Of a stretch of 64,000 bases of DNA, positions 1 through 34,617 are shown piece by piece (within the stretch, counting starts at the first letter, position 1; each line of letters opens with the position of its first letter). The DNA lies in contig NC_088295.1 in NCBI RefSeq assembly GCF_032854445.1, positions 40,723,385-40,787,384 of the forward strand, in the 5' to 3' direction. The notes under the pieces were generated by a model that searched no databases, was not told the origin of the DNA, and saw nothing but the letters and a program-made list of their open reading frames with translations. The DNA is from Liolophura sinensis. Its lineage: Eukaryota; Mollusca; Polyplacophora; Chitonida; Chitonidae. The translations under genes and the position numbers were made by a program.

Positions 1-230
1 CATGATGAAGAGCAGTCCAAAGGTGTGTGTACATATACTGTGTCTTCTTATGGTAGGGAGAGTCCATGCACCAAACTGCTGCCACAACAAAAGGCACCAG
101 ACATGACACCAAACCCAGTCACATACTGACACTGGGCCAACCAGTCTTAACTGGAAATGCAGGGTGCCTAGCAAGGCAGCATCAAATACTACTTTTAGTC
201 CTCGGTGGATGAGAGAGACGATTTTAACCT
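1..230 (-). repeat. Old tRNA-derived SINE fragment (same family as 46130-46440)
   Basis: The segment shares several blocks in the same order with 46130-46440: an 'atactgtgtcttc' block, 'gtccatgca', a 'ctgctgcc' block, 'catgacacc', and a 'gcaaggcagcatcaaatact' block. In the second copy a tRNA-like head lies on the minus strand at the high-coordinate end, so this copy is also read as minus. The similarity is diffuse, so the exact borders are unknown. No coding potential is apparent. Confidence 0.4.
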
Positions 231-1048
231 TCTGGATTCTGTGTAGGGTGTACATGGACATGTTGCTGCAAAATTCAGGCTTAAGTGTTAGGGTTCCAAT
301 ACTTCCATCTTTCAAGATGCTAGATCATCCAGTGAAGTTGTGTCTCACACGCTGTGAAAAGATTTCCCCGAAAACTTGTGAAAAAGATGAAATTATTATA
401 TTTTTTCTCATATTTCATCCATAACTTACACATCTTCCCCTCTTGCGAAAATTTTATTGATCGTTGGACGGTTTTTCCAGGGTTTTAAGTTTAACGCCAA
501 ATGATTCAGCTACTCATAGTGTGTTGGTTTACCGATACATCCAGCAGCAGTTGTGCATTTGGGAATTGGGTTATATGTAGAGCTAAGTTTTATGGAAGCT
601 GCAGCTGGAAACTGCCATTCTGATTAGGAGGTATAAACAAATACACTTATGAAAACAAATCTATACATATACCGTTATTGCTCTGGCAAAGGGGTGTAAC
701 TGATGGGTGAAACTGTATCGGCATGTCGAGTAAGCTCATGGCAGTTACGTCCCCTGTTCGCTAGGGCACCAGAATCCGTCCTATAGATCATATCCGCACG
801 AAACGTGCAGTGTTGATGTCTCAAAACATTTACTTGAAAGATCCAATAAGTAATAAACATTCCTTAAAATATGTGCAACAATCTTCTTTGGATATAGCAC
901 CGTGTAGCTGTGGGTACTATTTGTGGATGTTGGGTCACTACTTCCGGTTGAATGTACTATGCTCCAGATACGTTATGGCCGCTGACTTTGATGTTTGTGG
1001 TTGATGGATGAAAAAATGTTTATGGATATGGGGTGGTTCGATAGCGAC
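231..1048. other. Upstream flank of the SEC14L gene, no gene recognised
   Basis: Nothing in this stretch resembles a protein domain or an RNA gene. It lies directly upstream of the first coding exon and must include at least part of the promoter and 5' UTR of the SEC14-like gene, but I see no clear TATA box or initiator that fixes a start site. Confidence 0.4.
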
Positions 1049-1070
1049 TCTTGACGATCTACTGTTTTAA

Positions 1071-22569
<21,499 letters not shown>

Positions 22570-25500
22570 TTCTCCTTACTGATAGGCCGATGCTCTGCTG
22601 CACCCAAACTCACCTCTTCACTCTGTTAGCTGTTCTTTCTCTGTGGACTGTTTACTCTCTGTGGTGTACATTTGTTGTAGATGTAGACATTCATTTCTTA
22701 CAGACATGGCTGTTCAATTCTGCTTTGCTCTGTCTTTAATATAGACTGTATTAAGATCTCCATGTTTACGTTTACCTCTTTATATGCCGAATTACTCTCT
22801 GTAGTTGTACCTTTGTGTCTTATATATTGTAACTCACTCTCTTGCATGTAGAAAATTTCTGTTTGGAACTGAGCATATTCACTGCATGCATGTATAAATG
22901 TTCTGTTGTTCTGCAGAGGTAATTCTCAAATTGTTTACCTATCATAACCCAGCTTCACAGTGAATTATTTATACACTTGGGTTGGTCAGATTTCCTCAAT
23001 TTGAGATATTATATTTGGTAAACGTTCTGGTTTTTAAACAAAGAAGAGTGATAAATGATATTTTGATGTGAACAAATTTACAAATGTTCATGCATGAATG
23101 CTCTTCTAGAGTACTTTTATCTCGCTTTGAATGTCTAGGCATGTGGCTAAGTGTGGTATTTCTGTGTTGTATTTTACTAAGTGTTAAAGGGCAGCTGATT
23201 TACCGACTGTTGTCTGCTTCCCACTGGTCCAGGCCCCTCAGTGTTGCCTCCCTTTATTCAATGGGTGATGATGTTGTAAGCTAAATCTCATTGTTATTTT
23301 GTTTATCTGCTTTTCACTTTATGTGTACTGTATATACACTGTACATACAAGCAATCCGGTCTTCCCAACCTACACTGCCACTGCAACCTAATTAACTTAT
23401 ATCTGTATTAGAAATGATTGATTTCACCATCACTTCTTGTAGAAGAAGAAATCTCAGAACAGTGTCACTACCCATCATGAATGTTCCGCTCAGGTTGTGT
23501 GGTTAACTTTGATACAGGATAATTCTGGTGATCCATAATTTGCATACAAGACAAAGGTAGAATCAAAACGCTAACTCTGAGAATTCCACAAAAGCCTTGT
23601 CCATGTTCTATATTCTACAGTTCTTGGGCTGTTTTGGTTATCTGTAGAAAGATGGGTGGGGCCAGCTTTATCCAGCCAATCAGTGATGAAATATGAGCAA
23701 TAATTGGACTGATTGGTCAAGCAGCACGTAGCCTGGCTACACTGGTGTTCCCACATAATTGTAAAAGACCCTTCTGTTATTTTATTTTTCTTTCCAGTCA
23801 TGGTAGATGGATCATTATTTATTGTGTTGTCAGGTTTTTTTTTTTTCACTTAAGAACTATCACTGGTGTGTGTTGATCTTTTGTATAATTTATGTCACAC
23901 TTGGTGAATGACAGAAACTTCAGTTAGACATGTCATACATACTGGGTGGTAGGCCTACCGTTTTAATCGTTTGAAGTGATACCATAAATGCTAAATTCTG
24001 TCTTGAGTATAGAGATTTGTGGTTTTGATGAGATTATGAGCATGAGTTTTATTTGACATATACATAAAGAGTGGGCAATTCTTGCTAATTTGCTATTCAC
24101 ATCATGTAGATAGATAGTTTTCCAATAAACAGAAATCAAGGTATATAATCAAAGTACATAAAAATACACGAATTGTATCATCATTTTAAGGTTATTGTGT
24201 TTTTAGTCTGACTAAATGGTCGGTCAAAAAATACTTGACTTGTATAGTTTAAGCTTCCATCTGGCCTTGGACACTATATTTACGCTGTTTTCTACAAGGC
24301 TTTCCTTGGTTTTGCAAAGCCATTAGATAATGATCACAGTCCTTCAATCATTTGGTTTGTGAATGCTAGTCTTAAATAGAGCCTCATTGAGATTATCTTG
24401 CCTGTATTCTTCTCAGAGCCTGAGTTGCAGTAAGAAATGGACAGTGCTTTCATGGCCGTGTTGGTTATATTACATGGATTTCGTTCGAGATTTCTTGCCC
24501 ACAAGTCATATACATTTATAAGTTGAAGGCCATGTGGGCAAGTTTGTCAGTTACATGCCAAAGACTACTGGCTTCCTCAAGGCACTCCAGCTGCCTTCAC
24601 CCTTAAATCAAACGGCTGTCATATAATGGGAATATTCATGAGTACAGCATGAAATCGAATCAAATAAATTGCATTTTTGCTCGTGTCGAATGTTTTTCTG
24701 GTTCATGTTCTGGCTCATTTCTGTTCAGTCTATGTTTTTGTTTATTCGTGTTTAGTTTTGAAGTGTGTTATATGTTTATAATCTGGGTAAATGTTGAACT
24801 TGATGTGTTGGAATTTGAAACATTTGTTATACACTCTATCTGAGGAGAGAGGACATGAACATGTCATGTTTTGAACTCTTCAGACTTCTTATGTTTAAAT
24901 AGATAGCTTATTACTATCAAATGAACAAACGTACAGAATAGCAGTGAAGTGCTATTCTTAATTTCTCTTTTCTATAAAGGTAGATAAAACACTTGGAAGG
25001 GATGGGGTATTGGCTAAGGTTGGAGTAGAAGAGGTGGGGTCTTTGTCACAAAGCCTGACTTTTTCATAGTTGCTTTTGAATGAGAAGTCAATTCACATAA
25101 GTTTAGATGCGCTCTTGTTTAAAGCATACTAGTATCTCTTTGTCCAATGTGAGATAATTTAGGAGAAAATAACATAATATATGCAAATTATTTCATAAAT
25201 CATAGTACATGTACACATTGACAAGAGCCATTTTTGTGGAGTTCATCTTAAGATGAGGCTAAGTACATGTGTATTTAACAGTGTTCTGGAAAGTATAGTT
25301 TCAGCATAAACAGATTAATGTCTTTTATTTCGCATACCAAAGATGACCTTGATAAGGACATTATGGGTTCAGCCTCATTTAAATGGTATTTAAGTCAACA
25401 TTTGCGGAAGAGAAGTTGATTTTTGATGCATTGTAGTATTGAAAGGACTAGCTTTGTTAGTACTGTGGTTTGACCTCTCCAATCAAAAGGGGTCATCGGA

Positions 25501-28500
25501 TGGGTGCAAAGTAGGTGTTACACAGTATCTCAGACGTTAGAAGTTCCTACTCTGACTTCTCAGATTGATGACCTGTATGTCCTCGAATACTAGCCACTAG
25601 TCCCAAGGTTCCACCTGAACCCTGTAAGTTCCGCTCCTTAAAAAGGCGTAAATCTTGAAATTCGAAAGGTTGCTGTATGCGTGGCGTCAAGATGCCTTCT
25701 TTTGACCACAAATCTCCATCAAATATGGACAAATGTTCGGCAAAGGAAACTCTAACGGAAGCTTGTTTTCACAGTTTGTACAGGTATTTGAAGTTTCTCA
25801 TCAGAGACAACCCGCGAAGCTCACCCATGTGAGCCCACCTGGATTGTTTTTACGCTGAACTTTCGATCAACAAGGCTTGGATGAAAGAGCACTGTGTATA
25901 TTAGAGGTATAGTGATGAAATCCTACAGGAAATACACCAGCACCTGTATGGTGATCCGATTATGTTTATTGATCTTAAACTGAATCATAGAATGCAGAAT
26001 TCGTATGTTGTTGGTCGAAGAGGTAGTGTTATTATTCTAGACTAAACTGAAACAGGTTAAGCCTTTTTGTATGCACACCCCTTTCAAAGCCACCTTAAGT
26101 TTGTGGTGGATATTTTATAACGGCAATACTGGCAGTTTTTCTGCCTTGTTTGCTGTCATGTTAGCCGAACTATGAATTCCTGATAATACCAACAAATTTA
26201 TGCGATAAATGATGTAAGCTAACGTTTTCTGTGAAAGTTTTTCTCTAGAATTTCATAAAAGTTATCGGAACCTGAAATAAACGATAGCTCAGTTGATATA
26301 AATATTTTTCGACTAGCGTGATGTTTTTTTTTTTCTTTCATTGATGGATAATGTCTCAAAATGAAATTAATTGTCAAAATCATTGTTCTTTCTACATTCT
26401 CAATTAGTCCCAGTTTTCGGCGTCATTTGACTAACATCATTTTTTTATGGGTCACAGACTGGCCTACCTGTCAAACAAATAACCGCACCTGTGCAGGTAC
26501 GTGGACGAACTATATTAGGTTGCCGTAAATAATATCTGAGCAGTATTTTATTTGGCATCCTGTGATTACGTGTGTTATCATATTGTAATTTATGATTTCG
26601 GGCGTAATGAAATGCAGCTGTGACTGAGCCTTTCTTTGCGAGAAAACGAGTTTCCGTACCTGGTTTTCACTTGGCTTAAGTTTTGGGTTACGCACAGCCT
26701 GTGGTGTTAGGCGGATGGAATGAGCTTACTGAGGAAAAACGGCGACAATCTGAAAGCTCTGTGTGGGCACGATGTTGTAAACAAGGTTGGTACTTGTATT
26801 CGAACATCAGGTGTAGCCTCTCTCCATGCAACTTTCCCAATCATCTTATCGTACAGTTCTTTGCAAGGGTATATTTCCTGTATAGTATAGGCTGACACTT
26901 CCGGTGAACTACTTTTCCTAAATAGTGCACCTCTTGGCTAAGCCGCATTTCATACTTTCTGATATTATACACGTAGTCTCAAAAAAAGCGATGCCTAGCT
27001 GTTGTTGTTCACCAACTGTTTAAAGTCGTGGCATTTGCAGTAGCTTCCTTTCTTGAATCGTAAACTTTTGAAAACTGGGGAAAGAATACAAATGTGGTTA
27101 CGTCCTTCTTAACTAGTGAGGACGTACATACATGTGATCACATTTTTATAGAATTCTCGCGCGTAAAGATTCTTGCCTTCTTCGAAGTGTGAACTTGAAT
27201 GCTAAAAGCATTGAACCTGATTTTTTTGTAATGTGTACAGTTTCACGAATTATCATTATGGTATATATAAACGGCCGTATCAATGCAATGTTGTCTATGT
27301 GGTTATGTGTTGCCTATGTGCTGGTCTGGAGATCGTTGTACTTCACCTCCAGTATTTTCAAACTTCCATTACACGTACATTGTACGCATAATGAATTTAA
27401 TACTACGCCGAAACATTGCATTCTTATTTTAGCATTTCTTTCAGAAAAATAGGCGAAAAATTCAAATTGGGTTTTAATGCTGCTTGATTTGTTGCCAGTT
27501 TGTCTTCTGGACTCTGACTTGTCGGGTAATTCCAAGTTCGGAAGAGGTTGGTTGCGATGCAAGTGTCAGCCATATTTGTGTACTCAGACGCATTGTGTAA
27601 CAGTGTCAATGTCCTCACATAATTATACGCGTCTCGGACGCGTTTGTGAATTGTCTTCACCAGATATGACGTATCTGACCCAATCACTTGTTAGGTTTTA
27701 TAACGGCAAGAATGCTTTTATTGATTTTCTACAGAACTAATGAACCCAATTTAGTGAAATTTACTCAGTGCACATCTTGGCAAATTCTCCAAACGGGATA
27801 ACATGTTGGTTAGATCGATTGATTTTTGGCTTTCTCTTTCAGGTTAGAATAAATGTTTGACCGTGTGTGTCTTTCCGATATAAAAATACGGAAGTTATAC
27901 TTTGTACTTGTATGGACTGAAAGATGTACAAGACCACTCGAAAGAGTACCATCTTCCGCTTATTAGCATGCAGCAAGGCTTCCAAAACAATAGAAGTATA
28001 GGGTAATCTTGAAAATGCCTTGCCCAGTCCAGAATTGCATGAACCCACGTCTGACAAAGTCTGTGTTTAATTCAATAACAGAGAATCGTTTAGACTACTT
28101 TAGACTGAAGTGCTGGTTTCCGTGCTGGTCTCTGTGCAGTTAGAGTTTTAGCGACGTGAGGTAAAAGTATTCAAAGCAGTCTGCGGTTTGCGTTCATCGG
28201 CCAAGGGATATGTGTTGGTTAGCGAATTATGCCGAAAGACAGAAAGGCCAGGGGTCATGCATTGCGCTTGTAGTATTTCCATTCACTTGTTTGTCTTGTT
28301 TTATATGAAGCTTTATACACACAACTGTTTTTACAGAAAGAAAAAGGTTAACAGGATCGCGTATAAATTCTACTTCTACAACCACAGGAATATACATATT
28401 TAACGGTTTGTCTAGTTAGGCACATGTGCATGGGAATTTTATTTATGAGTAAACGGCATAAAATATCAGTCGAATAGAAAAAGAATTGAACATTATGGTG

Positions 28501-28689
28501 TTATGTCTCTTTTTTTCCCTCTGTGTGGTTTTCATTTTGTCTTCCCTTCTTCCTTTTTTGAGTGATTTGATCTTCAGTCTGTCTGTCGGTGGCCAGTGTC
28601 TGCCCTCTGTCCAGAAACCTAGGCGACGTAAGTAAGAGTGTGATGTAGCTAGATTCACCCAATGACTAACTTGCCTCATCCATGACTAA
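22570..28689. other. 3' UTR and intergenic sequence, no further gene seen
   Basis: The first AATAAA I noticed after the stop is at about 24124, so the length of the 3' UTR is open. A SINE lies at 24530-24669. The several open frames of 60-100 codons here (for example 27189-27452 and 27477-27740) have no recognisable domains. CpG becomes more frequent after about 25.3 kb. Confidence 0.45.
24530..24669 (+). mobile_element. SINE 3' portion, third type
   Basis: Reads 'gggcaagtttgtcagttaca', 'tgccaaagactactggcttc', 'gcactccagctgccttcacc', then the tail 'gtacagcatgaaatcgaatc' and AAATAAAT. The 'caagtttgtcagttacatgccaaag' part also appears in altered form in the SINE at 58735-59025. Confidence 0.65.
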
Positions 28690-29495
28690 TGTGTTTAACA
28701 CACGCATAGACTGATTGATTCGTCCAGGGACTAACCTGACTCACCCATCACTAACATAGCTAACCTGCGCATAGACCATGTGTAAACTGATCGATTTATC
28801 CAGTGACCATAGCTTGCCTCACCCAAGGCTAACTCGCGCATACACTGATTGATCCATCCAATGACTGATTGCCTCACCCATGGCAAATACGTGCATACAT
28901 TGATTGATTCATCCAGTGGCAAATTGCCTCATCCATGGCTAATACGCGCATACACTGATTGATTCATCCAGTGGCAAGCTGTCTTATCCATGGTTAATAC
29001 GTGCATACACTGATTGATTCATCCAGTGGCTAACAGTCTTATCCATGGTTAATACGCGCATACACTGATTGATTCATCCAGTGGCTAACAGTCTTATCCA
29101 TGGTTAATACGTGCATACACTGATTGATTCATCCAGTGGCTAGCTGTCTTATCCATGGCTAACACGCGCATACACTGATTGATTCATCCAGTGGCTAGCT
29201 GTCTCATCCATGGGTAAAACGCGCATACACTGATTGATTCATCCAGTGACTAATTGCCTCATGCATAGCTAATACTCGCATACACTGATTGATTCATCCA
29301 GTGGCTAGCTGTCTTATCCATGGCTAACACGCGCATACACAGATTGATTCATCACGTGACTAATTGCCTCATGCATGTCTAACGCGTGCATACACTGATT
29401 GATACATCCAGTGGCTATCTGTCTCATGCATGGCTAGCTCGCGCATGCGCTGATTGATTCATCCAGTGGCTAGTTGTCTCGTCCATGGCTAATAC
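28690..29495 (+). repeat. 55-bp minisatellite, about 14 copies
   Basis: The block 'catacactgattgattcatc' recurs every 55 bp; reference points are 28843, 28898, 28953, 29008, 29063, 29118, 29173, 29228, 29283, 29338, 29393 and 29448. Units at the left edge are degraded. The variable part alternates 'gtggctagctgtcttatcca' with 'gtgactaattgcctcatgca'. Confidence 0.95.
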
Positions 29496-31000
29496 GCCGA
29501 AACATTGCATTCATGATTACTATACAGGCGGACTCTTTGTTAGCCTTGCTATCAAATCTAAGTTGCTTTTTCTTTTCGCCTCTCTCCATCTGTTTTCTCC
29601 GCGTCAGTGCACTTTCGCCGAACAGCATTCGGTTTTACTTTAATGCAAAGTGACGAAAGCTAATTTTCGTACAAAACCAACGACCCTCCTTTAAATGTAA
29701 AGTTAGAAACTTCTCTTATTGACCTATAGTTCATTGCTACATTAAGTTCTGTTTGTCTCGTGATGAATAATGATCAAATGCCCACTAATCTACATTGCAA
29801 GACATCAACGCTCTACAGAACCATATAGCGATGTATTTCACGTCCAAAAGACAGTACAGTTTCCAATCAATCAAAGGTAATGAAAGGTCAAGGTGAAGAT
29901 ATATCGTCCTGCACTTTAAATAGCAGTGTATTAAATGTTGACAAATGGAGGACACTGACAGTTAATGAAGATTCCAGTTGAATATAATGTACTATAAGGT
30001 CCTTGAAAGGACGACAGCGACGTGTCCAAAGATACCCTTGACTCGATCATTCCCTGAGCTTAGCTTGTTTAAAGTCTACGCCGATTTCAAGTCGGCTACA
30101 TTAAGATATTGGAAATCAGGGAGTGTGGATGTGTTCTCCGGCAAATGTTTCAAGTACTTCCAAGAAATGTTATATATGGTGGTGTCGATTAACACTGCAC
30201 ATTTTGAGGTAACACGGTGGCTTTGGCCTTTTTAGGACAGTACTGCTTTTTAATAACATTTTGTGTTAGGCTTGAAGGTGGTGGGATGTTTATGTTAAAA
30301 TTGCTTGATTTGACCGACCACTGTTCCTCTGTTTTATTGAATATATTTAAAGATGGCATTTATATAGTTTTTGTGGCAATGAAACTTGTATTGGATGTTG
30401 CATGCAGTCATCACGTGCAGTCATTTTGATACGATTTCCGGTATATTGTTAAGTTCTTTGCTATCTTTGCATGATTTTATAATTGGTCATTTGTGACAAT
30501 AGATAGTAACTGTATAAAAATAACAGTACATAAACTTTTTAGGTCACTATTTAAAATACTTGCTGTCGGCCTGTTGTTGATATAATATTCTTTTGAACAG
30601 ACTTCATCGTCCTTGAAAATCATTCAAATAACCTTTGGCCTTGCTTGTAATTAAATCTTTTATTTCACTCCATGGCTATGCTGTTAATCCAGCTGAGTCT
30701 TCTTCAGTATAACTTATGGAATCGTATTAAAAAGCTTTCTCAACGAATCGTTATTATTTGTACTAATAGCTTTATTTCTTATCCCTGTCACCACCATCCA
30801 GACCAACCCGATAACAGTGAGAAAAGGAAGGAAGTCCTGAAAAGCCAAGCCGCCCTACAGCCTTCGCCAGAGAAGGAGAGTTAGAGTAGACTCTTCTATA
30901 CGCCAGACTACTGACGACTTGAACCGTGTTGGCAGTCCACTCTTCTCGTTCTTCGCCAGTGTTCACTGAGTTAGAGCAGTGGGAGCGTGATGCATTTCAG
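29496..31000. other. Intergenic, nothing firm
   Basis: At 30800-30884 a less AT-rich stretch reads as an open frame ending EKRKEVLKSQAALQPSPEKES before TAG. It has no recognised similarity, so I do not call it a gene. Confidence 0.4.
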
Positions 31001-31392
31001 CCTTGAAGGATGTGGTCATGGTATATATATCGTCAGTTACGTACTCTAGGCCCTTGAGGATATATGTCATATACGTTGCCCAAGCAGTCAGGTTTTGTTT
31101 TGCGATCAAATTATACTTGGATAACCCTGGATATGTCACAGTTGTAGGCTGTCAGTGGACATTCGTTTTCCTGGGGTTTCAATGGATATTCCATGCACAT
31201 CTTCATGCCCTGAATGGGTACTATAAATCCCCCGGCTCCCAGTCTGTCTACCTATATGTACTCTTCATGACACTAATCATTACGATGAGTGTAATGGATC
31301 TGGCCACATATGCCCGACTCGTGTTCACTAAAGACCTTTTCCATGACGACCGTTATCAGAGCACATACCACATATCTGCCGACTCAGAATAG
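31001..31392 (+). other. Hydrophobic open frame, unrecognised
   Basis: An open frame preceded by a possible splice acceptor (gcatttcag at 30992-31000) runs about 130 codons to TAG. It contains three hydrophobic stretches, near residues 12-34, 43-66 and 83-103, and motifs such as FQWIFHAHLHALNGYY. The first ATG in frame is at 31018. The last codons overlap the start of a local tandem repeat (31371 on), which argues against a conserved gene end. It may be a chance frame, a relic, or an exon of an unknown membrane protein. Confidence 0.2.
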
Positions 31393-32135
31393 ATGCATAG
31401 ACTACAGTTTTCTGGCCGTTTGTGATTTATTTATTTATTTGATTGGTGTTTTACGCCGCAGTCTCGAATATTTCACTTATACGACGGGGGCCAGCATTAT
31501 GGTGGGAGGAAACCGGGCAGAGCCCGGGGAAACCCACGATCGCCGTATGTGGACAGGTCTTCAAGCAACCTGTGGATGGTCGTGGGTTAGCCCCGGGCTC
31601 TGTCCGGTTTCCTCCCGCCACAATGCTGGCCCAGGTCGTATAAGTGAAATATTCTTGAGTACGGCGTAAAACACCAATCAAATATAGTTTTCTGGCTTGG
31701 AAGCCTATTACCTGCTTAATCTCTGACAGACGATATCACATGTCTGCAGACTCAGAATAGATAAAGGGACTACAGTGTTCCGGGTTGAAGGCTATCTGTC
31801 TGTTCAGTCTCCATTACGGACTATATCCCATATCAGCAGACTTATACTACATAGGCTACACGGACTACAATTCTCCGGCTTCCCCACTACAAACTCTCCT
31901 TATCAAATATCTGTAGACTCATAACACATAGACTAGTTTTCGGGCTTATAGGCCTAATGCCAGTTTAGTTTATCATGGCGGTCGATATCATATATCTGCA
32001 GATCCATGATACGGACTACAGTTTTCCCGCTTGTAGGGCTAAGGCCTGCTTTGACTCCATGGCGGTCGAAATAGCATATCTGCAGACTCAGAATAGATAC
32101 ATGGACCAAGTTTTCTGGCTTTTAGTCCAAATACC
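31371..32135 (+). repeat. Degenerate tandem repeat, unit about 80-100 bp
   Basis: Blocks of the form 'catatctgcagactcagaat', 'agatacatggactacagttt' and 'ctggcttgtaggcctaatgc' recur near 31371, 31735, 31825, 31905, 32000 and 32080 with many changes. The array is split by the SINE dimer at 31417-31685. Confidence 0.75.
31417..31685. mobile_element. Inverted SINE dimer (head-to-head 3' halves)
   Basis: From 31425 to about 31540 the SINE tail and central block lie on the minus strand (starts with TTTATTTATTTATTTGATTGG). From about 31541 to 31685 the same part lies on the plus strand. Arms of about 110 bp can pair around a spacer of about 45 bases. The 11-bp direct repeat agttttctggc flanks the pair at 31406-31416 and 31686-31696, although it may belong to the local tandem repeat. 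Confidence 0.85.
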
Positions 32136-34617
32136 TGCACCGTATTTGCCGGTTCTCTTACGAATCCTGTGTATAAACACATACCTCGGTGTTACCATTG
32201 GTTACGTAGCATTGTTTACCCTATGGTACTGATGTGTTGGTATCTTACGGTACTAATTTGTGTCTTTAAAATACGGCACCAGTCATTATGTTTCATCTTT
32301 TGAAGGAAACTAATTCATGTGATTTAAGTCAGTGGGTGTTGTGAATTTGCAATAGAACATGCACGTCGAAGATGTCAGGAATGGCCCATATCTTGCCGTA
32401 TCTAGCCAGTGATCTGTGAAATATGAACGTCTCACTTTGTTCCAGATAGCAATAAACATAGCACTATATTCATATTTTGACAGTATATCCTAGTCAGCGT
32501 GCAGTCAAGAGAAATTATTTACTGTTGATATTATTCAAGGTAATTTCCCTTCGCTGTGTTTTGATCAAGTAACAAATCGCAATACATTTGGTCATGACAA
32601 TTCGGTACGTGCGTTTTTATGAAAATAAATCCTGGGAAAGTAGACAGTAGATCGATTTGGAGGTTAAAGGAAATAAATGTAATAGAATAGGCTAGCAGCT
32701 ATGCCCGTGTCTAGAATTTCCTGATTAAAATGAGGACGAGGTTTACAATTCTAAGCAAACACATGTAACAAGCGAGGTATAATTGCGATCGAGTTTCAGA
32801 TCTTGGGGGAAACTTACAGGAGGCCTTTCTTATGTAAGTGTATTCTCGTTGATGAACCGGAACTCTCTGAGACTCTAATAGGGTTCGTCTAATATCCTCA
32901 AAACAGAAAAAGTTGACTTGATATAATATCTGGAAGCCTGCAAATTTGGGCTATATAATTGGGAAGACAAATGACAACTGAGACGTGACAGTTTATCCAT
33001 GGCCCTCATAGGCACACAGGTTTGTTCGTTTAAGAAAATGATTGCGACTTCGTTATGTGTCGTATGAAGATCTAGTTTTTGACAACACCGAAAACTGTCA
33101 TATGTAAATAATACATTGGGGAAAGATGTGTTTTCCTTCACGGTCAATTCAAAAGGCGGAGTAAAACTTTTGGTAGTTGGACTCAATTCTTGTTGTCATT
33201 TGAAAGGTTTTCAGTCTGCGTTGTCGGCGCAAATTAGAAGCTTATGATTTAGATATTACGTTGGAAATTTTAATTGCACCGGGCTATCTTAAGCACAGTT
33301 TCGCAATTAGTTCAAATGAATGTATTTGTAATTATAGTAGAAAAAATCTCTTCGGGATAACTGTTTAATAATTGAGTGTATCGATACTGTATTGTGTTAA
33401 ATAATTTATCTACTGTTTTAGGTTGCCTTGAAATTACTCATATTAGATTGTGCGTAAAATTCAAAGGCTGAATTTTATGGATTAGCCTTATTTGCCAGTG
33501 TTCTCTCATATCCTCAATATTGGCTGAGGCTCCTTAGACTTCAACAAGCCGCTAGTAAATTTGTCAAATCCAGCTTTTGATCATCCCAAATGAAAGCAGC
33601 CAAGCATGAGTGAGGTAAACAGGGACGGCTTTGCAGATTTCAAGTATTGGCGACAGAGATACGTATATTGCTTATTCCTGTAACCATTGCAAGAGGGTGG
33701 TTTCTTATCATCGGTCTTAACACCAACATGAGAGTTAACGTCGTCCTGCCCTACGTCTATCACCTTAATCACATACTTGTTGCAGCCAAAAACGTGGAAT
33801 GCATGGATCCCTAATAATATAGTTGACCTGAATACCAAGTAAATACTCAAGGTCAAATTACCGTAAAAACAAAAAACACCTAATCTACAACACTGTAAAC
33901 ATTTAGGTCTACATTAGCCTTTCTAGGAAATGTGCTAGAAAGGCTTGTGATCTCGGGTGTACATATCTGTCAGCGCTAAGTTAGTGCGATTTTATATTAG
34001 TATTATGGTCAGCCTGATCCAGAAGTTCTTTTAATGGTTTAAAAAATGTGATAAGTACAGTAATTTTATAGTGGTGCCTGAATTAAGCGGAAAATTGAAA
34101 AGAGAGAATCGTTAGAACACTTGCTCGAGCACAGCATCAGTTAGCCAGTGACACGTGCAAAGCCAATATCACACTCAACGCAAAGCTAATGTGCTTTTGA
34201 AGGATTCAAGGGGAGGAAATCAGCTGGATTGTTTGATAGGCTTTGCCGGCGCCGAGTATTATGTAATGGTAGTGCCAAACTTCCCAGTTGATATTGATTC
34301 ATATACAGCCATGTGTTTCCTGGAAGAGGTTTTAAACTCTGCTTAATTGCAACTTCAGCCCCACAGGGCATTAATTATTCACCTGTCGCGAAATCTGCCT
34401 TGCTACAATATATTAAAATGCGAAATGCAAATTGTCTCCATGTCATCGTGCCCTAACCTGATTCATACTGTGTAAGTAGGTCATTCATGTTTTGACCTTC
34501 TTACGTTATAAATTTATTTGCATTATGTAATATATAGACTACATGATGTACAAAGGAAATGTGTGAAACTTTTGCTCCTTGACATGAAGACGTTCGGTTG
34601 CAGGGCGAAGTCATGGT
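32136..34617. other. Intergenic, nothing recognised
   Basis: No repeat family, RNA gene or protein domain was recognised. Open frames on both strands (for example 32875-33186 and 33581-33856 minus) read as non-coding. Confidence 0.45.

Noticed and set aside
28690-29495. CRISPR-like regular spacing
   Set aside because: The whole 55-bp unit repeats, with no unique spacers; the context is animal DNA. It is a minisatellite.
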